Assembly (NCBI GenBank): GCA_947650285.1
Contig: CANTFL010001486.1
Location: 248,001-312,000 of the forward strand
Length of the DNA: 64,000 nt
Origin: Hyaloperonospora brassicae
Taxonomy: Eukaryota; Oomycota; Peronosporomycetes; Peronosporales; Peronosporaceae
Direction of reading: 5' to 3'
The position numbers were made by a program, and so were the translations under genes. The notes under the pieces were generated by a model. That model ran no database searches, had not been told where the DNA came from, and saw only the letters and a list, made by a program, of their open reading frames with translations. Below, piece by piece: positions 11,801-20,537 of this stretch (position 1 is its first letter; the number at the start of each line of letters is the position of its first letter).

Positions 11801-13582
11801 TGGGCTGCAGTCCTGGCTCGCTTGCTCACAGTCGCAACTGAACTCCAAGAACGTAAGGTTCACCCAATGCGGTACATCGTACGTCAGCTGCTCGCCCGAG
11901 TCTTCGGATTGGTCTGCCATGACAGCGGTGTTGTTGCGTGTGGCTGACGTTAGGGTGCGACGCAGAACGTCGCTGCCAGCTTGTGCCCACTCGGTGCTTT
12001 TAGGCAGGGAAGACGAGAGCAAGCTCGGTCTGTCGAGGAAGGACGGCGCAGCTTCAACAGGCTTGAGTTCTGCACCCGGGACTTTGTGAAAAGAAAGTTT
12101 GTGCAACGGTCGTGGCGCCTCCGTGTTCAGCTGTATCGTCTTTGCGAGCAACTCGTTGCGGTAAATGAACAACGGCACCACGTGCAACGGTGGCGTGGAC
12201 AACGAGATCATGTCCATGCCGACCCCACTATCCATCATGCGCTGCTCCGTGATTTCGGCAAGCTTGCTGTCGACGTTGAAGATGCTGCACCCTGCTGTAA
12301 TCATGACGACGCCCTGGCCAGTCCGGCCAAGGTCGCGGTCCATGTAATGCTTGTCCAGCACATTCAAGGTCACGTTGATAGCTTCCAAGATATTGCCATC
12401 TTTGGCTCGAGACGGCACTCCACGAGGCAGCTCTGTCCACTGTACGTACACATCGTCACCGTCTCCATTCTCTCTGTCGCAAGCATCCGCTGTGGTTGTT
12501 GCTGCGGCAGTCGCAGCAGCAGCTCTGCGCCCATCGTTTGCTTGTAGCGGACACCGACGTATCTCATAGTGTGCGCGCGACTTTTCTTCTGGCGTGCGCC
12601 ACCGATGTGTGTCGTAGCACGTGGCAAACTCGTGCTTGAGCAGCAGCAGCAGTCGGCTCCAGTCCGGTCCCGTAAAGTTCATCACCACGACCTTGTAAAA
12701 GTCCTCATAGTAGCGACCCGAGACGGGGTCAACGTGGATCGTCGGGCCATGTCCCTGCGCAACGTGCACGCCCGGCGCGTGGCATCCAGGCCCCACGCCC
12801 TGTCGTCGCGGGTCGACAAACGGCGCGTGCGTGGGGTCAAAGCCCGCGGGGAACTGGTCGGCGTCGTAGAACGTCCGCGCGAACGTGAGGATCGTGACCG
12901 AGTGCGTCACAGCGCTCTCGCTCCACTTGCGGCTCTGCACGCGCAAGAGGTCGTAGAGCAGCTTCTCGTAGTACACCTGTCCGTCGTCGGGCGCGACTTG
13001 CCACATCTCGGTGCTCAGCTGCACGAGCCACACGAGGCGACTGGAGCGCGAGCGGACCACGATTTTGGTCGCGTCGCCAATGACGCCGCACTGCACGGGC
13101 GTTGCAGTGCTGTGGTGGCTGTGGCTGTGGCGCAGGATGGCGTCCACTTGGCCGCGCATGCCGCTGCACTCGACGGCGCGGCCCTCGTAGACGCAGTGGC
13201 CGAGCATCGTGACCTTGAAGCGCCACACGTCGGCGCGCGAGAGGAACTGGTCCTTGAAGCTCAGCTCGACAAAGTCCACGACGACGTCGGACGGCGTCGA
13301 GAGGCGGCGCACGCGGACGCTGCCAAAGGCCTCGAGGCCGAACTGGGCCGCCAGGTCGCGGGCGACGCTCACGTGGACCGTGCCGCGCACGGGCGCGAGC
13401 GACTCGACGGTCAGCACGAGCCGCGGGTGGCGGCGCTCGGCCTGCACGAGCTCCACCAGCGAGTGCTGCGGCACGTCGGGGAACACGTCGGGGTTCAGGA
13501 CCAGCAGCTCGCCGGCGCGGAACTCGGGGCCGTGGACGAGCAGCGTCAGCGCGTCGCTGAGGCTGCGGCGCGGGCGCCACAT
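8852..13582 (-). CDS. IML1: GATOR1 complex subunit Iml1/DEPDC5 (about 1,576 aa)
   Basis: Homologue of Iml1/DEPDC5, the subunit of the GATOR1 complex that restrains TORC1 through Rag GTPases at the vacuole/lysosome when amino acids are short. I place the start at the ATG at 13,582 (MWRPRRSLSDAL), because the open frame upstream is Ala/Ser/His-rich and unlike the family. The N-terminal part matches the family well: LVLNPDVFPDV, VEL(S)FKDQFLSRADVW, a Cys-x-Gly stretch and the block from ALNPEFR-like to KVVVMNFTGPDW (residues about 15-310), followed by a C-terminal block with VFVRIIHDGLIWIPGYDYD near the end. The middle is long, Ser-rich and probably disordered. I cannot find the DEP domain that normally precedes the C-terminal block: only about 50 residues separate the two conserved parts (about 1,307-1,360). 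The gene is intronless and diverges from the UBA-like gene. Confidence 0.9.
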   Translation of the reverse strand: MWRPRRSLSDALTLLVHGPEFRAGELLVLNPDVFPDVPQHSLVELVQAERRHPRLVLTVESLAPVRGTVHVSVARDLAAQFGLEAFGSVRVRRLSTPSDVVVDFVELSFKDQFLSRADVWRFKVTMLGHCVYEGRAVECSGMRGQVDAILRHSHSHHSTATPVQCGVIGDATKIVVRSRSSRLVWLVQLSTEMWQVAPDDGQVYYEKLLYDLLRVQSRKWSESAVTHSVTILTFARTFYDADQFPAGFDPTHAPFVDPRRQGVGPGCHAPGVHVAQGHGPTIHVDPVSGRYYEDFYKVVVMNFTGPDWSRLLLLLKHEFATCYDTHRWRTPEEKSRAHYEIRRCPLQANDGRRAAAATAAATTTADACDRENGDGDDVYVQWTELPRGVPSRAKDGNILEAINVTLNVLDKHYMDRDLGRTGQGVVMITAGCSIFNVDSKLAEITEQRMMDSGVGMDMISLSTPPLHVVPLFIYRNELLAKTIQLNTEAPRPLHKLSFHKVPGAELKPVEAAPSFLDRPSLLSSSLPKSTEWAQAGSDVLRRTLTSATRNNTAVMADQSEDSGEQLTYDVPHWVNLTFLEFSCDCEQASQDCSPAEPPATPNSNQSKPHDQQKGHPWHSSTCQTKRNGHFCPLPPFRMFDIASPSEKLLFPTVLRNLMLRKSEAGSSGSIRDTMPTSIEHDEEAGRANDSDSGRVTVFANAIMPIKSMHCQPPMSYAATSLLDPMASTPPLDRLQLSRSPDFDPILASNQSSATLSSRLHVRAALRAYDESVFSPVVPDGRYAADRHFGDRRLGSASPGINEEHGDVTSVTIANDGRLEGLLRDARKKAECPRQCGSSDNADSCHKDNSALTSERVSMVQTLLSPRELSSKATMVDHADRSVAAAPRSLPRADTHLTRSLKVPLDHSIESRRYRSPYGTPLDKRDEGFRLVARAAIMKKDVPSAFGRSPALSSPRGSGGSISRSTSGQRHLSNTGSPLGLRRNQSDFFKAPAVSGSMSFKALSGTSLGLTPISQQKAIVNPFSYAKAHGSKRLSSDRQRWSHLFPMSSHGAHRASDSTIPDAVMHDTEPMFVGPNWTSLTSPAILPLTTDHFPSPQELRQGYSEAFYTLTLPTTAIQTPTIECVPRYRNHDELLTEMICQRLACDFQLVSSCDSRALLAGGESRSESRQRVYHLSMGHRIHQLIYDAERQTVEVKRFVQREPHDVKAAYTSYTYSLWVELTQSFQPHQQLFHRYPQPEDNWNALDNLLCGYLDDMADTTKCRRVRFAIVPPVCAKPSADPLTAYASSFTKFIAYLQSRVAPSEFGDRESITIKMSSDRPDNAQETERAVPLTESRMLSFKMACKMSTSTASSSSPALKKKLEDSRTEWVVMRLEETMDVSRCYHLDVRWLACSGVAADEFVGTIRRRAKQAGLDLRRVPEYSSVSRVQIHPLVASIFLPLPVEILDSFTAVLTQALDFVLDDERIADGTGIGYGLSIGHDTSAAAKPKISARRHRRSASTTARLLLESWRQRGYKQLMHRRVPVFVRIIHDGLIWIPGYDYDRKVDGAVGSTAVEILFREVCATIESQCANCRGCV

Positions 13583-14733
13583 GGTACGTGCAGCCGCAGC
13601 AGCAGCGGAGGAGGAGGACGCGGCCGAAGGGGACGCGACGCTTGCGACATGGCGCGGCGTGGGCGGCCGAAGAAAGCACTTTTTAGGTGCCGAGGCGACG
13701 CGCGACGGCTGCTGCGATTGGGTGAAATGCGGCGCGTGAGGATACCGACGGAACAAAGTGCGGGTCGTGGGGTCGGTCGCGTGCGGGTGCGGAATGGGTA
13801 CACTTGTTGCGTGGATTCTGTGTTCGTGACGACGGGAAACAGCTCTCGTGGCTGTGAGAAAAGCGTGTGGTGGGGCAAGAGGGGGCCGCAGGAGAAACGG
13901 GTCGGACGGTCGGCAGCAGACGTCGTCGGACACAAACACAGATCGATGCGACCGACCCGCGCGTTATGTGCCGACGCAACTGACGTCTGCAGTGTGTGTG
14001 TGTGTGTGTGTGTGTGTATGTTACGTCAACAACCACAAGGGCTCTCGTTGCAGGTCATGAACTCGCAAGTGGGCCGTGCAATCCCGCTCGATCTCGTCTC
14101 CGAGCTGACAAACACTCAGTCACGCTGAGCATGTTCACGAATTGGTAAATAGCTGGACATGTGCACAGGCGGTACCAGGAAAAGAGGCGACGACAGCAAG
14201 CGATGTGCATGCCGTGTGATGTGTCGGGGGCTGACATGTTGTCGTTCCAGAACGTGGCCTCAGAATCAAAATCATGAAAAAGAGTACGGGCGCAGCAGAT
14301 ATGGTCTCGATGTCGCAATCGCAGACCAAAAGCAGCCCATAAGATCTGAGTCGACCACTCGCAACTCGATTGTGTCGTCCGACTTTTTTCTGGCGAAGAA
14401 TAAAGCTGACCGACGAAAAAAGTCCCGATTGACCGACCGACCGACCGATTGACGACCGACCGACCGATTGACCGACCGACCGACCGACCGACCGACCGAT
14501 TGACCGATTGACCGATTGACCAATTGACCAATTGACCAATTGACCAATTGACCAATTGACCGGGCGGTTCATACTCAATCCGAGAGAAAGCGAGCGCGAG
14601 TGGGTGACAGACCCACCCACGACCGTGTAGCCATCCCCCGCTTGTCCCGCATCTTTACGCCCAGCGCAACACACGCTTCTGATTGGCCAAAACCGCGCCC
14701 TCCCGATCGCCCACCGTCGCGCTCTTCTCGCCC
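13583..14733. promoter_or_regulatory. Divergent intergenic region (IML1 and UBA-like gene) with repeats
   Basis: About 1.15 kb between two divergent starts. It holds a (GT)n run at about 13,992-14,018 and the tetranucleotide array listed separately. A CCAAT-box-like ATTGGCCAA sits at about 14,682-14,690, some 45 bp before the UBA-like gene's ATG. No other gene is supported; the long frames here are by-products of the repeats. Confidence 0.5.
14427..14561. repeat. Graded tetranucleotide array (GACC / GATTGACC / AATTGACC)
   Basis: About 135 bp built from GACC units that changes in steps along its length: runs of GACC with scattered ATT, then GATTGACC, then five AATTGACC units. It sits in the divergent promoter between IML1 and the UBA-like gene. 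The stepwise pattern shows successive expansion events. Confidence 0.85.
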
Positions 14734-15561
14734 ATGAGCAGCTCCGTCGAAGCGGGCGGCGCGTCGCGCACGACGGCGTCGGCCGAGGGCGACGTGGACC
14801 TCATGCGCACGATCCTGGGCGAGCACGTGCCGCAGAGCGTCATCCTCGCGTGTCTCACCGCCTGCGCCTTCGACGTGAGCGCTGCGCTGAACTGGTACTT
14901 TGCCGAAGTCGCAGCGGCTGCGCCTACAGGTTCCGAGACGGAAGAAACGGCCGTCTTGGAGACCGCAGCGGCCGCGCGCGCGCGTGTCCATTGCATCCAC
15001 TCTGGTTTGGGCCTCACGCTCCATGCGCGCGCCGTCGGGGGGATGGTGAGCAAGTCGGAAGCGTACTACGCCACACTGACGAGGGGAGAGCCGGCGTACG
15101 ACGTGCTGACGCCCAGTAACGACAAGTTCCGCACGATTCGGCTTCGGAAAAGAGGCTGGAGAATGGGCGCGTTGCAGACTATGCCGTCGCCGGCGACGCA
15201 GCGACCGGTGTTTGCGAACGGCGACGTGGTGACGCTCGAGTGCAATGGCTTGTGGCTCAAGGCGAACTCGATCAACAAGATGCTGCAGTGGAAAGCGCCA
15301 TCGGACGACGACCGGAACAAGTTTGTGATCCGAGGGCTGCCGCTGGGCAAGAACTTGGCACCTGGTGACTACTTTTTTCTCACGAGCTACAAGTGGAAGG
15401 ACAAGGAGATTGTGCGCAAGGACGAGCGGCCGGTCGGCATCAGCAGCTACAACACAAACGTGCATCGATGCTTCCTCGGGCTCGATCGTATCAAAACGTA
15501 CGGACGGTTTGCTGATGCCACCGCCTGTGTCTTGCCTTCTTATGACCACACAACGTACTGA
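14734..15561 (+). CDS. UBA/CUE-like domain protein, otherwise unknown (275 aa)
   Basis: Starts at the ATG at 14,734 (MSSSVEAGGASR). Residues about 22-60 form a three-helix pattern like a UBA/CUE ubiquitin-binding domain (DVDLMRTILGEHVP then FDVSAALNWYF). The rest, about residues 90-275, is a mixed beta-rich region with Trp and Gly turns (NGLWLKANS, PGDYFFLTSYKWKDKE) that I do not recognise; a beta-trefoil-like fold is possible but unproven. The next gene, an AGC kinase, carries the same kind of helical N-terminus (see findings), which hints at a shared origin. No intron is needed. Function unknown; ubiquitin binding is an inference from the N-terminal pattern only. Confidence 0.7.
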   Translation: MSSSVEAGGASRTTASAEGDVDLMRTILGEHVPQSVILACLTACAFDVSAALNWYFAEVAAAAPTGSETEETAVLETAAAARARVHCIHSGLGLTLHARAVGGMVSKSEAYYATLTRGEPAYDVLTPSNDKFRTIRLRKRGWRMGALQTMPSPATQRPVFANGDVVTLECNGLWLKANSINKMLQWKAPSDDDRNKFVIRGLPLGKNLAPGDYFFLTSYKWKDKEIVRKDERPVGISSYNTNVHRCFLGLDRIKTYGRFADATACVLPSYDHTTY

Positions 15562-15702
15562 CGTGCTGTGCTGTATGCTTTTTTGTTGGTGAACAGAGCG
15601 AATCAACGCTTGTATCTGTATGCAAAGCTTACGCAAAATGCAATCAAGAGTCTACCAAGACCTGACGACCCGGTCGACGCCAGCCACCTGACTATCAGTG
15701 TC

Positions 15703-17698
15703 ATGGGTACACCGAGATCCATGGGAAGCTTCGCCTCGCAAGAGCAGCCGCATTCGGTTCGTGGTCCTTTCTTTTGGTAGCTCGATAACCGTCTGATCGT
15801 TTTTTGCTACGGCTTGTCCAATGTGCAGCTGCGGACGAACTCAATCGCAGACGAAGTTCAATTCTCAAACGCCAAGATCGAGCAAATGATGGATATAATC
15901 GGCACGAACGTGACTCGTGACCACCTGGCCAACTTTCTTGACGGTGCTGGCGGCGATGTGCAAGTTGCACTGGAGCACTATTTCATGAGTGTAGCGACCG
16001 CCAAGGATGGCGTGGAGGCTTTACGAAGTACGTCGGCGACTGATGCCCCTGCAGTAACAGAGGCTCAGGTTGTAGAGTCAACAGCAGTCCACGAAGAGGC
16101 ACAAGCTCGTACACACGCTCAGGCAAAAGTGAACCACGGCCGCCGCCCGCTAAGCCAGCTCATCTTGGGCATCCCGCCGTTCTCGGAGCCGACGCCGTTG
16201 CCAAGCACGAAGCCGTTGTCGATTGTACCTACCAGTGTTTCCACAAAGGCCAAGTATGTGGCTGCTGGGACCCAGCCACTCCCGCCTTCGGTCGACGCGG
16301 CAAGTACTTTTGTTGGAGAGCCATCACCTGGCATGCCGCCTCCGGTGCCCTCTCCGTGTCCGTCTTCTGTTGTGCCTCGTATCGATCCTGCTGCAGGTCG
16401 CGGTGAGGTGGCTGTATCTGCGGTATTACAATCCACTGTTGGTAGCGCTTCCGTGCCTCGAATAATCGAGGATGAGGTATATGTGGAGACAATTGACTAC
16501 TCGAAGAATCACGAGCCAATGGAACAAGTGATGACCCCAGTGGAGCAGCAAAGTCATGGATCAGTGATAAAGTCTGGGATAGACAACGAACGGGCCGAGG
16601 CACTCACGATCCAGGACTTTGAGATGCTGAGTGTGCTGGGCAAAGGCAGTTTTGGCGCTGTGATGCTTGTCCGTTTCAAGAAAGATGGCCGTGTCTTTGC
16701 TCTCAAGATTATCAAGAAAAATAACATGGACCAGGCTGATGTTCAAAACGCTATCGAAGAACGGCAGATCTTGCAGCGCATTCATCACCCGTACATTTGT
16801 GGGCTGGTGTTCGCCTTCCAGACCAACGAGCGGCTGTACTTGGGCATGAAATACTATGCTGCTGGAGACCTCTTCTACCACCTAAACATGAAGGGCCAGT
16901 TGGGCGCAAAGAACGCGAAACTGTATGGCGCAGAGCTTGTGCTGGCAATCTCGTACCTCCACGAATTGAACATTCTGTACCGTGACCTCAAGCCTTCGAA
17001 TGTCATGATCGATTCCGAGGGCCACATCGGCGTGGTCGACTTTGGTCTGTCCAAGCAGCACATATACGGCAGCAATTTTGGTGTCAAGACACTGTCGGGC
17101 ACGGCTGAGTATGTGGCGCCAGAAGCGCTCGCACAATCTGCTGACGGCTCTCGCAACTATGGCAAGGCATACGACTGGTGGAGCTTGGGTGTCGTTATCG
17201 TACGTGCTCGCGTTTGCCACGTGCTTACTCGCTACATTCCATTGTTCGCATCTAACTTGTGCTTGCGTATGACTGCAGTACGAAATGCTCGTTGGCGAGT
17301 CGCCGTTCTACGATGAGAATGAGCACACGATGCTCGGCCGGATCGCACATTCCGATGTGGTGTTCCCGCCGGACTTTCCACGCGATGCGCACGACTTGGT
17401 TACGGGATTGCTGTGCAAGGATCCGAAGAAGCGGCTAGGGTCAGAGTCAACGGGCGGCGTGGACGCCATCAAGCGCTGTGAATTCTTCAGCCAGATAGAC
17501 TGGGACAAGCTGTTGCGGCGAGAAGTCAAGGCTCATTGGACTCCGAAGCTCAGCAGCGAGACAGACACGCGATACGTTGATCCCGAGTTCATCGAGGAGG
17601 GTCCGCCTTCAGCAGCGTACGATCCGAGCGCTGGCTCGGAAAACTCGTCGAGCAAGCGCTTCAGCCAATTCTCATTCAATTATAACCTCGAGCGATAA
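15703..17698 (+). CDS. AGC-family Ser/Thr kinase with UBA/CUE-like N-terminus (3 exons, 614 aa)
   Basis: Model: exon 1 15,703-15,756, intron 72 bp, exon 2 15,829-17,199, intron 79 bp, exon 3 17,279-17,698; all junctions are GT-AG and in frame. Exon 1 encodes MGTPRSMGSFASQEQPHS, a Met-Gly start that could be N-myristoylated. A helical UBA/CUE-like segment follows (about residues 32-70, IEQMMDIIGTNVT to VQVALEHYF), then a Pro/Ser-rich linker. The kinase domain (about 281-545) has GKGSFG, the VFALKIIKK lysine, YRDLKPSN, DFG, and the activation segment KTLSGTAEYVAPE. The C-terminal tail ends with the AGC hydrophobic motif FSQFSF, whose Ser replaces the usual phospho-site, typical of S6K/PKC/SGK-like kinases. 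The second intron is certain from the break between GVVI and YEMLVGESPFYDEN. Exon 1 is inferred from splice signals and frame; without it the first ATG (15,886) would cut the UBA-like helix in half. Confidence 0.85.
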
Positions 17699-20537
17699 TG
17701 ATCGAGTGAGTGAGTACGCGCAAACGATTGGCCATGCGACAGCAAATTGTGCTGTTTGCAGAAATCTGTACAGGCCCATCGATCTTCGACCCGCTCAGGT
17801 CGTTGACCTGCCCGTCACGTCTCGGAATTTCGAGGTCAGCGTCTTCATGAGCACATCTCGGAGCTGTTTGTCTTTGTATGGCTTTGCACATTGCATCAGC
17901 AATGCAGCAGATCGACACGGATCGGGACCACACGCTACCCGACAAAAGCATGCGGCGACACCTCAGCCGTCAGCATATCAGGCGAAAGATACGACCGATG
18001 GCTGGTTGGATTGCAGCACCTCGAGAACCGACGCGCGTGAGCAGCTACTTCATCTCGGAACCATAGCTTTGGTTACGTACCCACGACAGCGTACCCACTG
18101 GAACGTACTCGCGACAGCGTGTACACTCGAACGTACCCATGGCAGCTCAGTTTCCGTCGAAATATCCCCGTGTTTGTTTGTGTCTGCTTTTGTCGCTGTT
18201 GTTACTCGTTTCAGCGTTCTGTTGAAGACGTTTCGGTTGACTTCTACCGTCTCTACTCGTTTCGGCGCGTTTTCGTCGTGGGTCTGCAAAACCAAAGTCC
18301 GTGAATTACAAATATAGCCTCCGTCCCAAAGCCACCCGTTTCTCTCTCTCACTTCGTCTTTCGCTGCTTTCTCCGCACGAAGGACCACACATCGATACCG
18401 CCCCACCGCGTGTGGTGAATGGCCGCCTATCTTTCCTTCCGCTACGACTTCCCAATGACGACCCTCGACGTGGACGCAGCTCCTGCGGCCTTTGTCAATC
18501 GTTCCAGCACTGTGTTCCCCACGGTGTCCTCTTTTGTCGTTGGAGTGCACCTCAGGTGTGCGCTGATAGTACCCAATCTTCTCTCTGAGGGAAGTCGGTC
18601 AGTCCTTTATGACATACGTTCTCTGTTCGTGCCGACTTGTTGCACTGCCTCTCCCGTTTGGGAGCCGTGGGCCTCATGGAGCGTCGTCTCCCCTTTGTAT
18701 GAGTGCTGCCCGTCGGCTGTTGGTTCTCAACGGTCTTTTCGGCGGGTCTCCCACTGCAGAGTGCACGCGAGTCGAGAGTAGATACCGTTCAGTATCATAG
18801 TACCCGATGTGGCGCTTCCCCGCCCTCGTGTCTCCAATAGCTGACACATACTGCATCCACTTCATTTCGTGCTATACCTGTCACTGGCGCAGCGCCTCTC
18901 TCGAGCGGTCGGTCAGCACGAAGCCGCGTCACATGACGTTCATTGTCTGCGGTCTCGACGGACGAACCAGTGGGGCACGCACCATAGCGGCAGTCACATG
19001 TGCTTGCGTAGCTCTTCGAGCAGTGCCTTCTGAACGTCCTGCTGAACTGTGGCCAAAGGCGAACAGGCAGTCCTGACCGGCTGATTCGAACGTCGGCTGG
19101 CCAAGTGCATGGCCACTGATTCCCTCTGGCACGGGGGAAGCTCAGGAGAATGTGCGGAGCTTCCGACCTTCGTCGCTCAGTGAGCGAATGAGGTGACCGT
19201 CACCTGATAACCGGAATGTGATGCAGTTGTGACACGACTCCCATCAATGACGGGCGATCAAGCACCGCTTCTCCTTGCACACGGGTGTCATGGTAGAGGT
19301 TACTTCGTCAGCCTCTCAGATGTACCAACTGGACGAATGGAGCCGACTGTCCAAAACCTACGGGACAGATCAGCGTCATCCCCTGAGGTATGGCGGTATC
19401 CGACAACGTCGCCAATGTTGTCTGCGTGGGCGCAAGAAGAGGCGAGATACAGCAGCTGAAAAGAGCCCCAAGTCAAAACATTGGCTGTGCACCTTCGATC
19501 CAGCTTTTGTCATTCGTCTACGGATCGCCGCACCTCGAGGTTACTACGCGACTGAGACGAACACGTTCTGCCAGGTACCCGTTAGCTCAGCGCATCCTGT
19601 AGTGACCAAACGTCGATTCGCAAACGATGTAGTAGTCACGGGCTGCTTGTGCGTCATATCTTCGTGCTTTTTGCGATGTCGCTGTGAACGGCAGAAATGC
19701 ACAAAGAGCTTGTGAGTTGGTAGCACCAAAGTGTCGCTCGGCTCTGTTCAGCGAAGTCGCACGATGAGCGCGATCTCATCTCTGGTCTGGACATTGAGCT
19801 TGTCGCATCGAAGACGAAGGAGGCGTTATGGTCCACGACAACGCCGCCCTCTATCCGCTTCAGCGATCGATGAATAACTGGGACGCGAAACCACAGCATA
19901 CGGCGCTATCGCAGTCGTAGTCGAGTTGCACGCGTCGCCTTCTTCGGACGCGCATCAATGCTCATTGCGCTTGCCTGTCCGCCTCTTTCCCGCGTCTTCG
20001 CTTACCCACGCGGCCCACTCCAAACGCATCGCACACTCTCGTAACGCGGAGAGCGACTTGCACTCAGCAAACTACGCAAGGGTCTTGTCTTGGTCCGAAA
20101 CTCACTCGCACCGTCGTCGCATCTAGCAGCGAGTGGACGCCGCCGACAAAATACAGTCCACGTGCAATAGCGCAGTGGCCATGATACATCTTGCCAGCTA
20201 GCCCATATCATACGAGTGCAAGCCCCAGTCTTCGAGTGTGCAAGACATGCCAATGTCATTCCGGCATCAGATTGAGCTCGTACATGTCGTACCATTGTCT
20301 GCTGCCATACAACAGGATACCCGATGACATCGACTACTGCCCAACTGGGGTGCCATGCATGAGTTTGCACACCGCTCGTTCCGTTTGCAAACTCATCATA
20401 TCATCGCAGCGTGAGGTCGACTGTTGTTGTTCGACAGATTGCCAGCGAAGACAGCGCCAATGAACAGTCCCAGCGTCCAGTTGATCCCTTGGACCAAGTC
20501 ACAGCTCTGCGACACTCGCTCCCAATACCTTTTTACT
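17699..20537. other. Gene-poor interval between AGC kinase and carnitine acyltransferase
   Basis: No well-supported gene in about 2.8 kb. Around 18,074-18,145 there is a short degenerate direct repeat (about 28 bp: GAACGTAC-CGACAGCGT). One frame with a plausible start is listed separately. Other frames lack family features. Confidence 0.4.
18419..18781 (+). CDS. Doubtful ORF, 120 aa
   Basis: ATG-started frame (MAAYLSFRYDFPMTTLDVD) whose first 46 residues look protein-like (balanced composition, ending VVGVHLR right at a possible GT donor near 18,556), while the rest is Ser/Cys/Arg-rich and poor. It may be the first exon of a small gene, or chance. I found no second exon and no family. Confidence 0.15.
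   Translation: MAAYLSFRYDFPMTTLDVDAAPAAFVNRSSTVFPTVSSFVVGVHLRCALIVPNLLSEGSRSVLYDIRSLFVPTCCTASPVWEPWASWSVVSPLYECCPSAVGSQRSFRRVSHCRVHASRE

Noticed and set aside
13583..13939. N-terminal extension of IML1 (start at 13,939)
   Set aside because: The extra residues are low-complexity and unlike the family, and the first codon assumed there is within promoter-like sequence with GT repeats nearby; the ATG at 13,582 begins the conserved part.
12569..14128. 519-codon plus-strand frame over the 5' part of IML1
   Set aside because: Antisense shadow of the IML1 gene; Arg/Ala/His-rich without motifs.
15814..15885. Kinase start at a TTG at 15,814
   Set aside because: Non-ATG start is unlikely in a nuclear gene; splice signals give a proper first exon with ATG at 15,703.
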